The notes under the pieces are model-generated. The model saw nothing but the letters and a program-made list of their open reading frames with translations. It was not told the DNA's origin and did not search any database. A program made the position numbers and the translations under genes. Below, piece after piece: positions 56,400 through 64,000 of a stretch of DNA of 64,000 nucleotides. The DNA is from Aestuariimicrobium sp050157075 (GTDB lineage: Bacteria; Actinomycetota; Actinomycetes; Propionibacteriales; Propionibacteriaceae). Every line of letters begins with the position of its first letter. Positions within the stretch are counted from its first letter, which is position 1. The stretch lies in NCBI GenBank assembly GCA_050157075.1, contig CP189723.1, positions 1,240,001 through 1,304,000 on the forward strand, written 5' to 3'.

Positions 56400-57773
56400 T
56401 CAGGCGTCCAGCTCGAACGGCTGCACGTCATATCCCGCCTGCTGCAGCGGCCCCGCCAGCTGTGCCGCATCACCCACCACCACGACATGCCCCCGCTCGG
56501 CTCCGATGATGCGCTGGTGCGCGGCCGTGGCTTGCTCGGCGCTGACCTGACGCAGCGCGGCGTGGTGGCGGTTCACCTGGTCGGCATCGACACCGGCGGT
56601 GGCCAGCGTCGTGGCCTGGCCGACGATCGCCTCGGCCGTGTCATAGCGCAGCGGCGCCAGCCCCACGACCTGGTTGATCGCGTCGTCGACCTCTGCCTGC
56701 GTCAGCGGGTTGGCCGACAGGTCGAGCAGCTTCAGCGTCTGGTCGAGCGCATCGACGGCCACGTCGTTGCGCACGTTGGCGCTGACCGCCCACACACCCC
56801 CGGACGCCTGCGGCGTGGCGGCCAGGTGAATGCCATAGGTATAGCCCAGTTCTTCGCGCAGGACCTTGTTCAATCGCGACAGGAACGACCCGCCCACCGC
56901 CACGCTCGCCACCTGCAGCGCCGCCCAGTCGGGGTCGTGGCGGTCGACGCCGACACCGGCGATGCGCAGGTCGATCTGCACTGCGCCGGGACGGTCGACG
57001 AGCCTGACGACCCTCGTCGAGGGCAGCTCGGCGAACTGGTCCTCGGACGATGCCACCCGCGGCGCCGTCGCCACCTGCCACTGGCCCAGTGTTGCCTCGA
57101 GCAGCGCCAGTGGGTCCTGCCCTACGAAATCGCCGGCCACCACCACCGTGCTGGCGTCGGGGCCCCAGTGGCCCGCGTGCCAGCCGCGCACATCGTCCGG
57201 GGTGAGCGCGGCGACCGTCTCGCGGCTGCCGCCCAGCATGCGCGAGGCTCGCGTGCCCGCCTGCCAACGCAGTGCCCGGGTGGCCATGTTGGCGGTGTGC
57301 GCACCGCTGACGAGCGCCTGTTCGATCTCGGCAACCCGCAGCGCCTTGTGGCGTTCGACGGATTCGTCGGACAGTTCGGGCTGGGCCAGGATCTCGGCGA
57401 ACAGGGGCAGGGCCTCGGCGAACCGGGTGGTCGGCACGTCGAGCGTGGCAAACGTGTGGGTGTTGGCGGTGCGTCCGTCGTAGGCGGCGCCGACGTTCTC
57501 GAGCAGTTCTGAGATGCGGCCGTCCGGGTGCGGCACGGTGCCCTCGTCGCTGGTGTGCAGCGTCAGGCCCGCCAGGCCCTCGAGGGCGCGCGGTTCGGCG
57601 TCGAGGGCGATCGGCATCATCAGGTCGAGCGCGGCGACATGCTGGCCCGGCAGGTTGAACAACCAGACGGTCAACCCGTTCGACAACGTGACGACCTCGG
57701 GCAGCGGGAAGCGCCAGTCGTGGCCGTGGGTGACTCCCGGGCGGGGGGTGCGGGGGGTGATGGTGGTGCTCAT
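56400..57773 (-). CDS. M16-family peptidase-like protein, non-catalytic half
   Basis: A 457-aa M16 protein. At the zinc-site position it has LAGLTLHTSDEG, so HxxEH is lost. It keeps the substrate-binding Arg/Tyr pair in SFLSRLNKVLREELGYTYG. This is the complement of the neighbour (57770-59053), which has the zinc site but not that pair, so the two should form an active heterodimer like mitochondrial processing peptidase. It overlaps that gene by ATGA. Confidence 0.88.
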   Translation of the reverse strand: MSTTITPRTPRPGVTHGHDWRFPLPEVVTLSNGLTVWLFNLPGQHVAALDLMMPIALDAEPRALEGLAGLTLHTSDEGTVPHPDGRISELLENVGAAYDGRTANTHTFATLDVPTTRFAEALPLFAEILAQPELSDESVERHKALRVAEIEQALVSGAHTANMATRALRWQAGTRASRMLGGSRETVAALTPDDVRGWHAGHWGPDASTVVVAGDFVGQDPLALLEATLGQWQVATAPRVASSEDQFAELPSTRVVRLVDRPGAVQIDLRIAGVGVDRHDPDWAALQVASVAVGGSFLSRLNKVLREELGYTYGIHLAATPQASGGVWAVSANVRNDVAVDALDQTLKLLDLSANPLTQAEVDDAINQVVGLAPLRYDTAEAIVGQATTLATAGVDADQVNRHHAALRQVSAEQATAAHQRIIGAERGHVVVVGDAAQLAGPLQQAGYDVQPFELDA

Positions 57774-59053
57774 GCGTCCGCCTTCCGGAACGTCAGGGTG
57801 GCGCGGGCCTCGGGTGCGAGCCATGTGCGCACCGCCTGCTGGATCGCCGCGGGGGTGATCGCCGCGTAGTCGGTCAGGATGTGGTTGATGCGGGCCGGGT
57901 CACCGGTCAGGCTGGCCCACTGGTTGATCTCGTCGGCGCGTGCCTCGAGGCTGGCCAGTTCGGTGAGCAGTGAGCGTTCCAACTGGGCGTGGACGCGCTG
58001 CATCTCTTCAGCGCTCGGGCCCTCGTCAGCGAGCCGGGTGATGTGGTCGAGGATCGCGTCGACCAGTTCGTCGGTCGAGACCCCGTCACGGGTGCGCGAG
58101 CTGACCAGTGCCAGGTTCGCATCACCGACGAGGCCCATCGTCGAGCCGCTGACTCCTTCGGCGAGGTCGCGGCGCACCACCAGGTCGCGGTGCCAGCGCG
58201 CCGACTGCCCAGAGCCGAGCACGTCGAGGGCCAGGTCGATCGCCAGCGCGTCGGGGTGGTCGAAGCGGGGGATGTGCCAGACCAGGTGGGTCGCGTCGCG
58301 GGGCACGTCGCGCACCAGCTGGGTCGTCGGGTTGCCCGCAAATGCCGGCAACCCCGCCGGGGTGCTGCGCTGTGGCACCGGTGTGGCCGGGATCGCGCCG
58401 AACTGGGCACCCACCTTGTCGACGGCCTCCGCCAGTCCCACCGCGCCGGCCAGCACGAGGATGGCGTTGCCGGGGGAGTAGTGCAGCTGGTGGAACGCCT
58501 GGACGTCTTCGAGGGCCGCGGCGTCAAGGTCAACCATCGACCCGATCGGGGTGTGGCCATAGGGGTGGTCGGCGGGGTAGGCCAGCTCGAACAGTGCGGC
58601 GATCGTCTCGCCGTAGGGCACGTTGTCGTAGCGCTGGCGCTTCTCTTCCTTGACCACTTCGCGCTGGGTGTCGAGGTTGGTCTGGTCGACCATGAGGTGT
58701 TCCATGCGCTGGGCCTCGAGCCACAGCGCCAGCTCGAGTGCCCCGGGGTGCACCGTCTCGAAATAGTTGGTGCGGTCGAAGCTGGTGGTGGCATTCGCCG
58801 TGCCGCCCGCCGACTGGATCGCCGCGAGGTGGTCGCCTGTCGCCACGCCGGTCCAGGTGCCCTGGAACATCAGGTGCTCGAACAGGTGCGCGAAACCGGT
58901 GCGGCCGACCACCTCGTCGCGGGAACCCACCTGGTACCACAGGTTCACCGCCACCCCGGGGGCGGTGGGGTCATGGTTGACGATCAGGCGAAGCCCGTTG
59001 TCAAAGGTGTGTTCTTCGAGTGCGTAGTGAACCGGGTCGGACGTGAGCGGCAT
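57770..59053 (-). CDS. M16-family zinc peptidase, catalytic half
   Basis: A 427-aa pitrilysin/MPP-type protein. The zinc site is H56-x-x-E59-H60 in FAHLFEHLMFQGT, with REVVKEEKRQRYDN downstream supplying the third ligand. The C-terminal Arg/Tyr motif of full enzymes is degenerate (SARWHRDLVVRRDLAEG). ATG 59053 begins MPLTSDPVHYALEEHTFDNG, the family start. It probably degrades peptides as a heterodimer with the next gene. No signal peptide, so it acts in the cytosol. Confidence 0.9.
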   Translation of the reverse strand: MPLTSDPVHYALEEHTFDNGLRLIVNHDPTAPGVAVNLWYQVGSRDEVVGRTGFAHLFEHLMFQGTWTGVATGDHLAAIQSAGGTANATTSFDRTNYFETVHPGALELALWLEAQRMEHLMVDQTNLDTQREVVKEEKRQRYDNVPYGETIAALFELAYPADHPYGHTPIGSMVDLDAAALEDVQAFHQLHYSPGNAILVLAGAVGLAEAVDKVGAQFGAIPATPVPQRSTPAGLPAFAGNPTTQLVRDVPRDATHLVWHIPRFDHPDALAIDLALDVLGSGQSARWHRDLVVRRDLAEGVSGSTMGLVGDANLALVSSRTRDGVSTDELVDAILDHITRLADEGPSAEEMQRVHAQLERSLLTELASLEARADEINQWASLTGDPARINHILTDYAAITPAAIQQAVRTWLAPEARATLTFRKADA

Positions 59054-59166
59054 TTGGCCAGCGTAGCCGCCCGCACCGACATGCACCGCCCGCGCAATGC
59101 CCGGCAGGTGAACCGCCGGTGAAACTTGTGGTCTACAACGCACATCGTCACCTCAGGAGTAGAAGA

Positions 59167-61611
59167 GTGGGCCCCATGACTGATCTCGACACCACCGTCG
59201 CCCAGCTCGCAGAGCTGACCGACGACGAACTCGCCACCGTCGATGCCTGGTGGCGCGCCAACAACTACCTGACCGTTGGCCAGATCTATCTGCAGGGCAA
59301 CCCCCTGCTGCGCGAGAAGCTGACGGCTGACCACATCAAGCCGCGCCTGCTCGGCCACTGGGGCACCTCGCCGGGCCTCGCGTTCATCTACGCCCACGCC
59401 AGCCGGCTGATCCGCCACACCGGCCAGGACATGATCTACCTCGCCGGCCCCGGCCACGGCGGTCCCTCGCTCACCGGCGCCAGCTACCTCGAGGGCAGCT
59501 ACACCCACTACTTCCCGAAGGTGACCCAGGACGTCGACGGACTCACCCGGTTCTTCCGCCAGTTCAGCGCACCCGGCGGCATCCCCTCGCACGCATCGGT
59601 GACCACCCCCGGCTCGATCCACGAGGGCGGCGAGCTGGGCTACGCGCTCATCCACGCCTTCGGCGCCATCTATGACAACCCCGACCTGATCGCCCTGTCG
59701 GTGGTCGGCGACGGTGAGGCCGAGACCGGCCCGCTCGAGGGTTCGTGGAAGGGCATCAGCTTCGTCAACCCTGCCCGTGACGGTGCCGTGCTGCCGGTGC
59801 TGCACCTCAACGGCGCCAAGATCGCCTCACCCACCGTGTTGGCCCGCAAGCCGCGCGAAGAGGTCCGCAGCCTGTTCGAGGGCCACGGCTACGACGTCAT
59901 CGAGGTGGATGGCGACGACGTGCCCGGCATGCACCACCGCTTCGCGGCGGCGTTCGCCGAGGCCTGGGGCAAGATCAAGGCCATCCAGGCCGCGGCCCGC
60001 GAGGGCACCGCCCCCGAGGGTCGTCCGCGGTGGCCGATGATCATCCTGCGCTCGCCCAAGGGCTGGACCGGCCCGCACGAGGTCGACGGCACCGTCGTCG
60101 AGGGCACGTGGCGTGCCCACCAGGTGCCGCTGGCCGGGGTCAAGGAGGACGACGCCCACCGCGAGATCCTCGAGGACTGGATGAAGTCCTACAACCCCGC
60201 GGAACTGTTCGACGAGAACGGGCACCCGACCGAGCTGGTCACCCGCAACAACCCGCAGGGCACCAAGGCGATGACCGAGCAGCCCCACGCCAACGGCGGC
60301 CTGCTCACCCGCGACCTCGACCTGCCCGACATCGCCGACTACGAGATCGCGGTGGACGCCCCGGGCTCCACCCGCTACGAGTCGACCAGGGTGCTCGGCG
60401 CGCTCATGCGTGACCTCTACACCCGCAACCCCGACAACTTCCGCCTGTTCTGCCCCGACGAGACCAACTCGAACCGCATCGGTTCGGTCTTCGAGGTCTC
60501 TGACCGCACCTGGATGGAATCGCGCACCGCCGACGACGTGAAGTTGTCGCCCGAGGGCCGCGTGATGGAGGTGCTGAGCGAGCACAACTGCCATGGCTGG
60601 CTCGAGGCCTACAACCTCACCGGCCGCCACGGCCTGTTCGCCACGTACGAGGCCTTTGCCATGGTCAGCGCCAGCCAGACCATCCAGCACGCCAAGTGGC
60701 TCGAAGAGGCCAACCACCTGCCCTGGCGGGCGAAGGTGCCGAGCCTGAACATCCTGCTGTCGTCCACCGCGTGGCGCAACGACCACAACGGGTTCAGCCA
60801 CCAGGGCCCCGGCCTGATCAACAACGTGATGCAGCACCGCGGCGACGTGGCCCGCATCTACCTGCCGCCGGATGCCAACTGCCTGCTCTCGGTCGCCCGG
60901 CACGCCTTCAGGAGCCGCAGCCACGTCAACCTGATCGTGCAGGACAAGCAGCCGCAGCTGCAGTACCTGACCCTCGAGCAGGCCAACGAGCACTGCCGCC
61001 GAGGCGCCAGTGTCTGGGACTGGGCCGGCAATGAGGACCTCGAGTCTGACGAGGCACCTGACATCGTGCTCGGCTGCGCCGGTGACGTCGTCACGATGGA
61101 GACCGTGGCCGCCGCGCAGATCCTCAAGGAGCAGCTGCCGGCGCTCAAGGTGCGCGTGGTCAACGTGGTGAACCTGATGACGCTGGCGCGTCCCAAGGAC
61201 CACCCGAACGGCATGACCAACGAACTGTTCCGCGAACTGTTCACCGATGACGTCGACGTGGTGTTCAGCTTCCACGGCTACCCGGGCACCATCCACCAGC
61301 TGGTGCACGGTCGCCCCGATGTCGACCGGTTCCACTGCCGCGGCTTCATCGAGCAGGGCACCACCACCACGCCGTTCGACATGGTGGTGCGCAACCGCGC
61401 CAGCCGTTATGACCTGGTGATCGATGCCATCCACAATTCCAAGCGCAAGGTGCGGGGCATGGCCGAGCTGAAGGCCTGGTGCGAGCGCCAGCTGGCCCGC
61501 CACGAGGAATACATCGTGGAGCACCTCGAGGACATGCCCGAGGTGCGCGACTGGGTGCTCAAGGGCCAGCCCGACGAGGAGCCCAGCGAGGACCTCAACG
61601 AACAGGCCTGA
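59167..61611 (+). CDS. xfp: Xylulose-5-phosphate/fructose-6-phosphate phosphoketolase
   Basis: A 814-aa thiamine-diphosphate enzyme of the usual length. It has the family signatures PGHGGPS, EGGELGYALIHAFGAIYDNPDL and the cofactor site VVGDGEAETGP near residue 190, with LSSTAWRNDHNGFSHQGPG and FHGYPGTIH later. It splits xylulose-5-phosphate or fructose-6-phosphate into acetyl-phosphate and a shorter sugar phosphate. GTG 59167 has AGGAG at seven bases; ATG 59176 is an alternative three codons later. A strong terminator follows, so it is a single-gene unit. Confidence 0.95.
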   Translation: MGPMTDLDTTVAQLAELTDDELATVDAWWRANNYLTVGQIYLQGNPLLREKLTADHIKPRLLGHWGTSPGLAFIYAHASRLIRHTGQDMIYLAGPGHGGPSLTGASYLEGSYTHYFPKVTQDVDGLTRFFRQFSAPGGIPSHASVTTPGSIHEGGELGYALIHAFGAIYDNPDLIALSVVGDGEAETGPLEGSWKGISFVNPARDGAVLPVLHLNGAKIASPTVLARKPREEVRSLFEGHGYDVIEVDGDDVPGMHHRFAAAFAEAWGKIKAIQAAAREGTAPEGRPRWPMIILRSPKGWTGPHEVDGTVVEGTWRAHQVPLAGVKEDDAHREILEDWMKSYNPAELFDENGHPTELVTRNNPQGTKAMTEQPHANGGLLTRDLDLPDIADYEIAVDAPGSTRYESTRVLGALMRDLYTRNPDNFRLFCPDETNSNRIGSVFEVSDRTWMESRTADDVKLSPEGRVMEVLSEHNCHGWLEAYNLTGRHGLFATYEAFAMVSASQTIQHAKWLEEANHLPWRAKVPSLNILLSSTAWRNDHNGFSHQGPGLINNVMQHRGDVARIYLPPDANCLLSVARHAFRSRSHVNLIVQDKQPQLQYLTLEQANEHCRRGASVWDWAGNEDLESDEAPDIVLGCAGDVVTMETVAAAQILKEQLPALKVRVVNVVNLMTLARPKDHPNGMTNELFRELFTDDVDVVFSFHGYPGTIHQLVHGRPDVDRFHCRGFIEQGTTTTPFDMVVRNRASRYDLVIDAIHNSKRKVRGMAELKAWCERQLARHEEYIVEHLEDMPEVRDWVLKGQPDEEPSEDLNEQA

Positions 61612-61646
61612 TCGGGCAAACCCCACCCACCGGGTGGGTTGAACTG

Positions 61647-61678
61647 CCGGGGGCGTCCTGTTGACAGGGCGCCCCCGG
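61647..61678 (+). terminator. Intrinsic terminator after phosphoketolase
   Basis: CCGGGGGCG, a wobble, then CCTG pairs with CAGG and CGCCCCCGG across 61647-61678, about 14 base pairs on a four-base loop. Confidence 0.88.
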
Positions 61679-61743
61679 TGTCGTTCCCAGAAGGCAGGGG
61701 GTAGGCTCGAGGTGCAGGTTTGTTCAGCGTTGAAAGGACCAGC

Positions 61744-62376
61744 ATGACCGCCCTGAGCGATGCCGAATTCGTCGTCCGCACTGTCGCGGACACCGCGTGT
61801 GCGAACGAGGAGTATTTCGGCCAACTGGATGCCGTCGTGGGTGATGGCGACTTCGGCTATTCACTGGCCCGAGGTTTTGAACACGTCCTCGCCCAGTGGG
61901 ACGACTTCGACCGCACCGACGCGGGCGTCTTCCTGCAAAAGGTCGCCCAGGCGATCTCGCAGCGGGTCGGCGGCACGTCCGGGCCCATCTGGGGCACCGC
62001 GTTCCTGCGGGCCGGCGGCAAGCTGAAGGGCCACGAGACCATCGCCCCGGCCGACGTCGTCGTCGCGCTGCGCGCCGCGGTCGAGGGCATCCAGGCCCGC
62101 GGTCAGGCACAGCTCGGCGAAAAGACCCTGCTCGACTCGCTGGTTCCGGCCATCGACACCTTCGAGGCCGAGACCGCGGCGGGCGCCTCGACCGATGACG
62201 CGTTGGCGGCGATGGCCGTCACCGCGAGGACGACTGCCGATGCCACCAAAGAACTGCAGGCCATGCGTGGCCGTGCCAGCTATACCGGCGAACGCAGCAT
62301 CGGGTCAGTCGACGCCGGTGCCACCGCGGTCGCCGTGATGCTCGAGAAGCTCGCTGGGGCCTGGCCCCAGCGCTAG
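61744..62376 (+). CDS. dhaL: Dihydroxyacetone kinase ADP-binding subunit DhaL
   Basis: A 210-aa DhaL. The magnesium-binding Asp residues are D29, D34 and D36 in DAVVGDGDFG, with GTSGPIWGTAF near 80 and the C-terminal GSVDAGA. It binds the nucleotide that supplies phosphate to dihydroxyacetone held by DhaK. It lies 30 bp before dhaK, reversing the common K-L order. Whether it works with ATP or with a PTS partner (DhaM) cannot be told; no DhaM is in the window. ATG 61744 follows AAAGGA. Confidence 0.92.
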   Translation: MTALSDAEFVVRTVADTACANEEYFGQLDAVVGDGDFGYSLARGFEHVLAQWDDFDRTDAGVFLQKVAQAISQRVGGTSGPIWGTAFLRAGGKLKGHETIAPADVVVALRAAVEGIQARGQAQLGEKTLLDSLVPAIDTFEAETAAGASTDDALAAMAVTARTTADATKELQAMRGRASYTGERSIGSVDAGATAVAVMLEKLAGAWPQR

Positions 62377-62406
62377 AAACAACCACTCTCACAGGCGAGG
62401 TGCACC

Positions 62407-63402
62407 ATGAAGAAGTTCGTCAACGACCCCAAGCAGTTCGTGCCCGAGATGCTCAAGGGCATCGCCCTGGCCAACCCCGACACCATCACCTATGTGCCCG
62501 AGTACAACCTGATCATGCGCTCGGACGCCCCCAACAACGACAAGGTCAGCATCGTGCAGGGCTCCGGCTCTGGGCACGAACCCGCGCACGTCATGGTCGT
62601 CGGCCACGGCATGCTCGATGCCGCCTGCCCCGGTGACGTGTTCGCCGCACCGCCGAGCGACTATGTCTATGAGACCGCCAAGAAACTGGCCTCTGACAAG
62701 GGCGTGCTGCTGCTGGTCAACAACTACACCGGCGACAAGATGGCCTTCGAGATGGCCGCCGAACTGGCCGATGCGGATGGCATCAAGGTCGACACGCTGT
62801 TCATCAACGACGACGTGGCCGTGACCGACTCGCTGTACACCGTGGGCCGCCGCGGCGTGGCCGGCAACTTCTTCGTCATCAAGGCCTGCGGTGCCGTGGC
62901 CGAACAGGGCGGCAGCCTCGAAGACGTCAAGGCCATCGGCGAGAAGGTCAATTCCGTGACCCGGACGATGGGCATCGCGCTCACCGCCTGCACGCCGCCG
63001 GCCAAGGGCAGCCCGCTGTTCGAACTCGGGGACGACGAGATGGAGGTCGGCGTCGGCATTCACGGCGAGCCCGGCCGTCGCCGCGCCAAGCTGGTCTCGG
63101 CCGACGAAATCGTCGACGAACTGCTGGGCGCCGTGGTTGGCGACCTGCCGTTCACCTCGGGTGATCGGGTGGCGCTGATGATCAACGGCCTGGGCGGCAC
63201 CCCGATCAGCGAGCTGTACCTGCTGTTCGGCATCGCCGCGCAGAAGCTGGCCGACCAGGGCATCACGGTGGGCCGCAGCTATGTCGGCGAATACTGCACC
63301 TCGCTCGAAATGGCCGGCGCCTCGCTGACGCTGGTCAAGCTCGACGACGAGATTGAGGCATTGCTCGAGGCCCCGGCCTCGATCGTGAACCGCATCTTCT
63401 GA
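62407..63402 (+). CDS. dhaK: Dihydroxyacetone kinase substrate-binding subunit DhaK
   Basis: A 331-aa DhaK of normal length. H57 in GSGSGHEPAH and H219 in VGIHGEPG match the His pair that holds dihydroxyacetone, H219 being the covalent one. NNYTGDKMAFEMA is the typical core. With DhaL it makes dihydroxyacetone phosphate. The gap to the next gene is 19 bp, so a three-gene operon dhaL-dhaK-(transaldolase-like) is likely. Confidence 0.94.
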   Translation: MKKFVNDPKQFVPEMLKGIALANPDTITYVPEYNLIMRSDAPNNDKVSIVQGSGSGHEPAHVMVVGHGMLDAACPGDVFAAPPSDYVYETAKKLASDKGVLLLVNNYTGDKMAFEMAAELADADGIKVDTLFINDDVAVTDSLYTVGRRGVAGNFFVIKACGAVAEQGGSLEDVKAIGEKVNSVTRTMGIALTACTPPAKGSPLFELGDDEMEVGVGIHGEPGRRRAKLVSADEIVDELLGAVVGDLPFTSGDRVALMINGLGGTPISELYLLFGIAAQKLADQGITVGRSYVGEYCTSLEMAGASLTLVKLDDEIEALLEAPASIVNRIF

Positions 63403-63421
63403 GGTTCTGAAAGGCAGACCA

Positions 63422-64000
63422 ATGAACACCAACCCCAGCCTCGCGCTGGGACCAATCCTGCGCGTATCCAGCCTGGGGCTGCCGGCCGCCCGCGGCGACG
63501 AGGACCTCGTCGCCCGGGTGGCTGCCTGCGAACTCGAGCCCCACACCTTCAGGCTCTGCCGCGAGTTCGCCACCCACGTAGGCGTCACCGACGAATTCCG
63601 CAGCGTTGTCGACCATTTCGGCACCGAAGCCGGGCACACCCCGGCCGGGTTCCGGGTGCAACTCGAGCTCGGTGGCGACGGGGTGCTGCGTGCCGACCTG
63701 GTGCGCGACATTGCCTATGACGCCGACGGGGCGCTGCGGCCCACCAACGTGTTGTTCAGCGCCGACACCGCCAACCCCTACGAGCTCGAGCCCATCGCGC
63801 CATTGCTGGCCAACCTGACCTGCAACCCCGGCATCATCTACGACCTGTTCATCAACAACCCCCAGGCCAACATCGACCACAAGTTCTCGACCCGTGACGA
63901 GGTGATGGCCGAGGTCGGACGGATCCTGGGGCCTGGCGCCGACATCTCGGTGGAGTTGAACAACCCCTTCGAGAAGGACTTCGGGCTCATCCTCGAAGAG
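63422..64000 (+). CDS. Transaldolase-like protein, cut by the window edge
   Basis: At least 193 codons, open to the end of the window. The first 110 residues resemble nothing I know. Then LFSADTANPYELEPIAPLLA and LTCNPGIIYD match the start of transaldolase or fructose-6-phosphate aldolase barrels, where DTAN supplies an Asp and T-x-NP-x-I-I follows. The catalytic Lys would be beyond the window. If it is an aldolase, it could make fructose-6-phosphate from dihydroxyacetone and glyceraldehyde-3-phosphate, fitting both dhaLK and phosphoketolase. AAAGGCAG precedes the ATG. The extra N-terminal domain is unusual. Confidence 0.6.
   Translation, partial: MNTNPSLALGPILRVSSLGLPAARGDEDLVARVAACELEPHTFRLCREFATHVGVTDEFRSVVDHFGTEAGHTPAGFRVQLELGGDGVLRADLVRDIAYDADGALRPTNVLFSADTANPYELEPIAPLLANLTCNPGIIYDLFINNPQANIDHKFSTRDEVMAEVGRILGPGADISVELNNPFEKDFGLILEE

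Noticed and set aside
55841..56509. Repeat-containing protein of 222 aa on the plus strand
   Set aside because: The frame is open only because the 171-bp DNA unit is a multiple of three; there is no ribosome site and it runs into an M16 gene.

Overview
The window is GC-rich (roughly two thirds G+C) chromosomal DNA from an actinobacterium. Gene content and order point to the Propionibacteriaceae, most likely Propionibacterium or a close relative. Supporting signs are mtrA-mtrB-lpqB, a long hpf, secA1, whiB7, adnAB, a PPA1309-family gene (named after a Propionibacterium acnes locus), phosphoketolase with dihydroxyacetone kinase genes, many GTG starts and several apparently leaderless genes. From memory, the order from about 6.1 to 55.8 kb follows the Mycobacterium tuberculosis block Rv3246c (mtrA) to Rv3193c (UPF0182), with lineage-specific insertions.

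Layout. (1) 1-5979: two tandem copies of a three-gene cassette (A-B-C). Each encodes an A protein with a possible YbaB-like tail, a glycine-rich B protein carrying DTDGDG repeats and a C-terminal helical domain resembling type VII secretion targets, and a helical C protein with a WxxKG motif. This is the least explained part of the window. (2) 6106-11709: mtrA, mtrB, lpqB, comF and hpf; hpf has a promoter followed at once by an intrinsic terminator. (3) 11795-27526: a YcaQ-like DNA glycosylase, secA, small conserved actinobacterial genes, Ku, a PHP phosphoesterase, trpS, a DEAD-box helicase, a PP2C phosphatase, a stand-alone LigD-type polymerase and a cold-shock protein. (4) 27699-46672: a recombination block holding adnA-adnB, nudC, a HIT protein, recC-recB-recD and uvrD2, so two complete end-resection machines lie within 19 kb. 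(5) 46732-47511: whiB7 with a 63-codon leader ORF, a textbook terminator and a matching antiterminator segment. (6) 47529-48080 and 55787-56376: two tandem-repeat arrays built from the same paired palindrome with a constant 51-bp pitch. Between them lie a ThiF/TOMM-like gene, a DUF5679 gene, a DUF2342 protein, a PDZ/Lon-like protease, a PPA1309-family gene and a UPF0182 membrane protein. (7) 56400-59053: two M16 peptidases that appear to be complementary halves of a heterodimer. (8) 59167-64000: phosphoketolase, then dhaL, dhaK and a truncated transaldolase-like gene.

The genes fall into a few themes. MtrAB-LpqB, SecA and UPF0182 serve the envelope and export. AdnAB, RecBCD, UvrD2, Ku, the LigD-type polymerase and the YcaQ-like protein serve DNA repair. 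Hpf and WhiB7 serve ribosome and antibiotic stress, both behind leader structures that suggest attenuation. The last 5 kb could link dihydroxyacetone to fructose-6-phosphate and acetyl-phosphate. No rRNA, tRNA, CRISPR array, insertion sequence or prophage was recognised.
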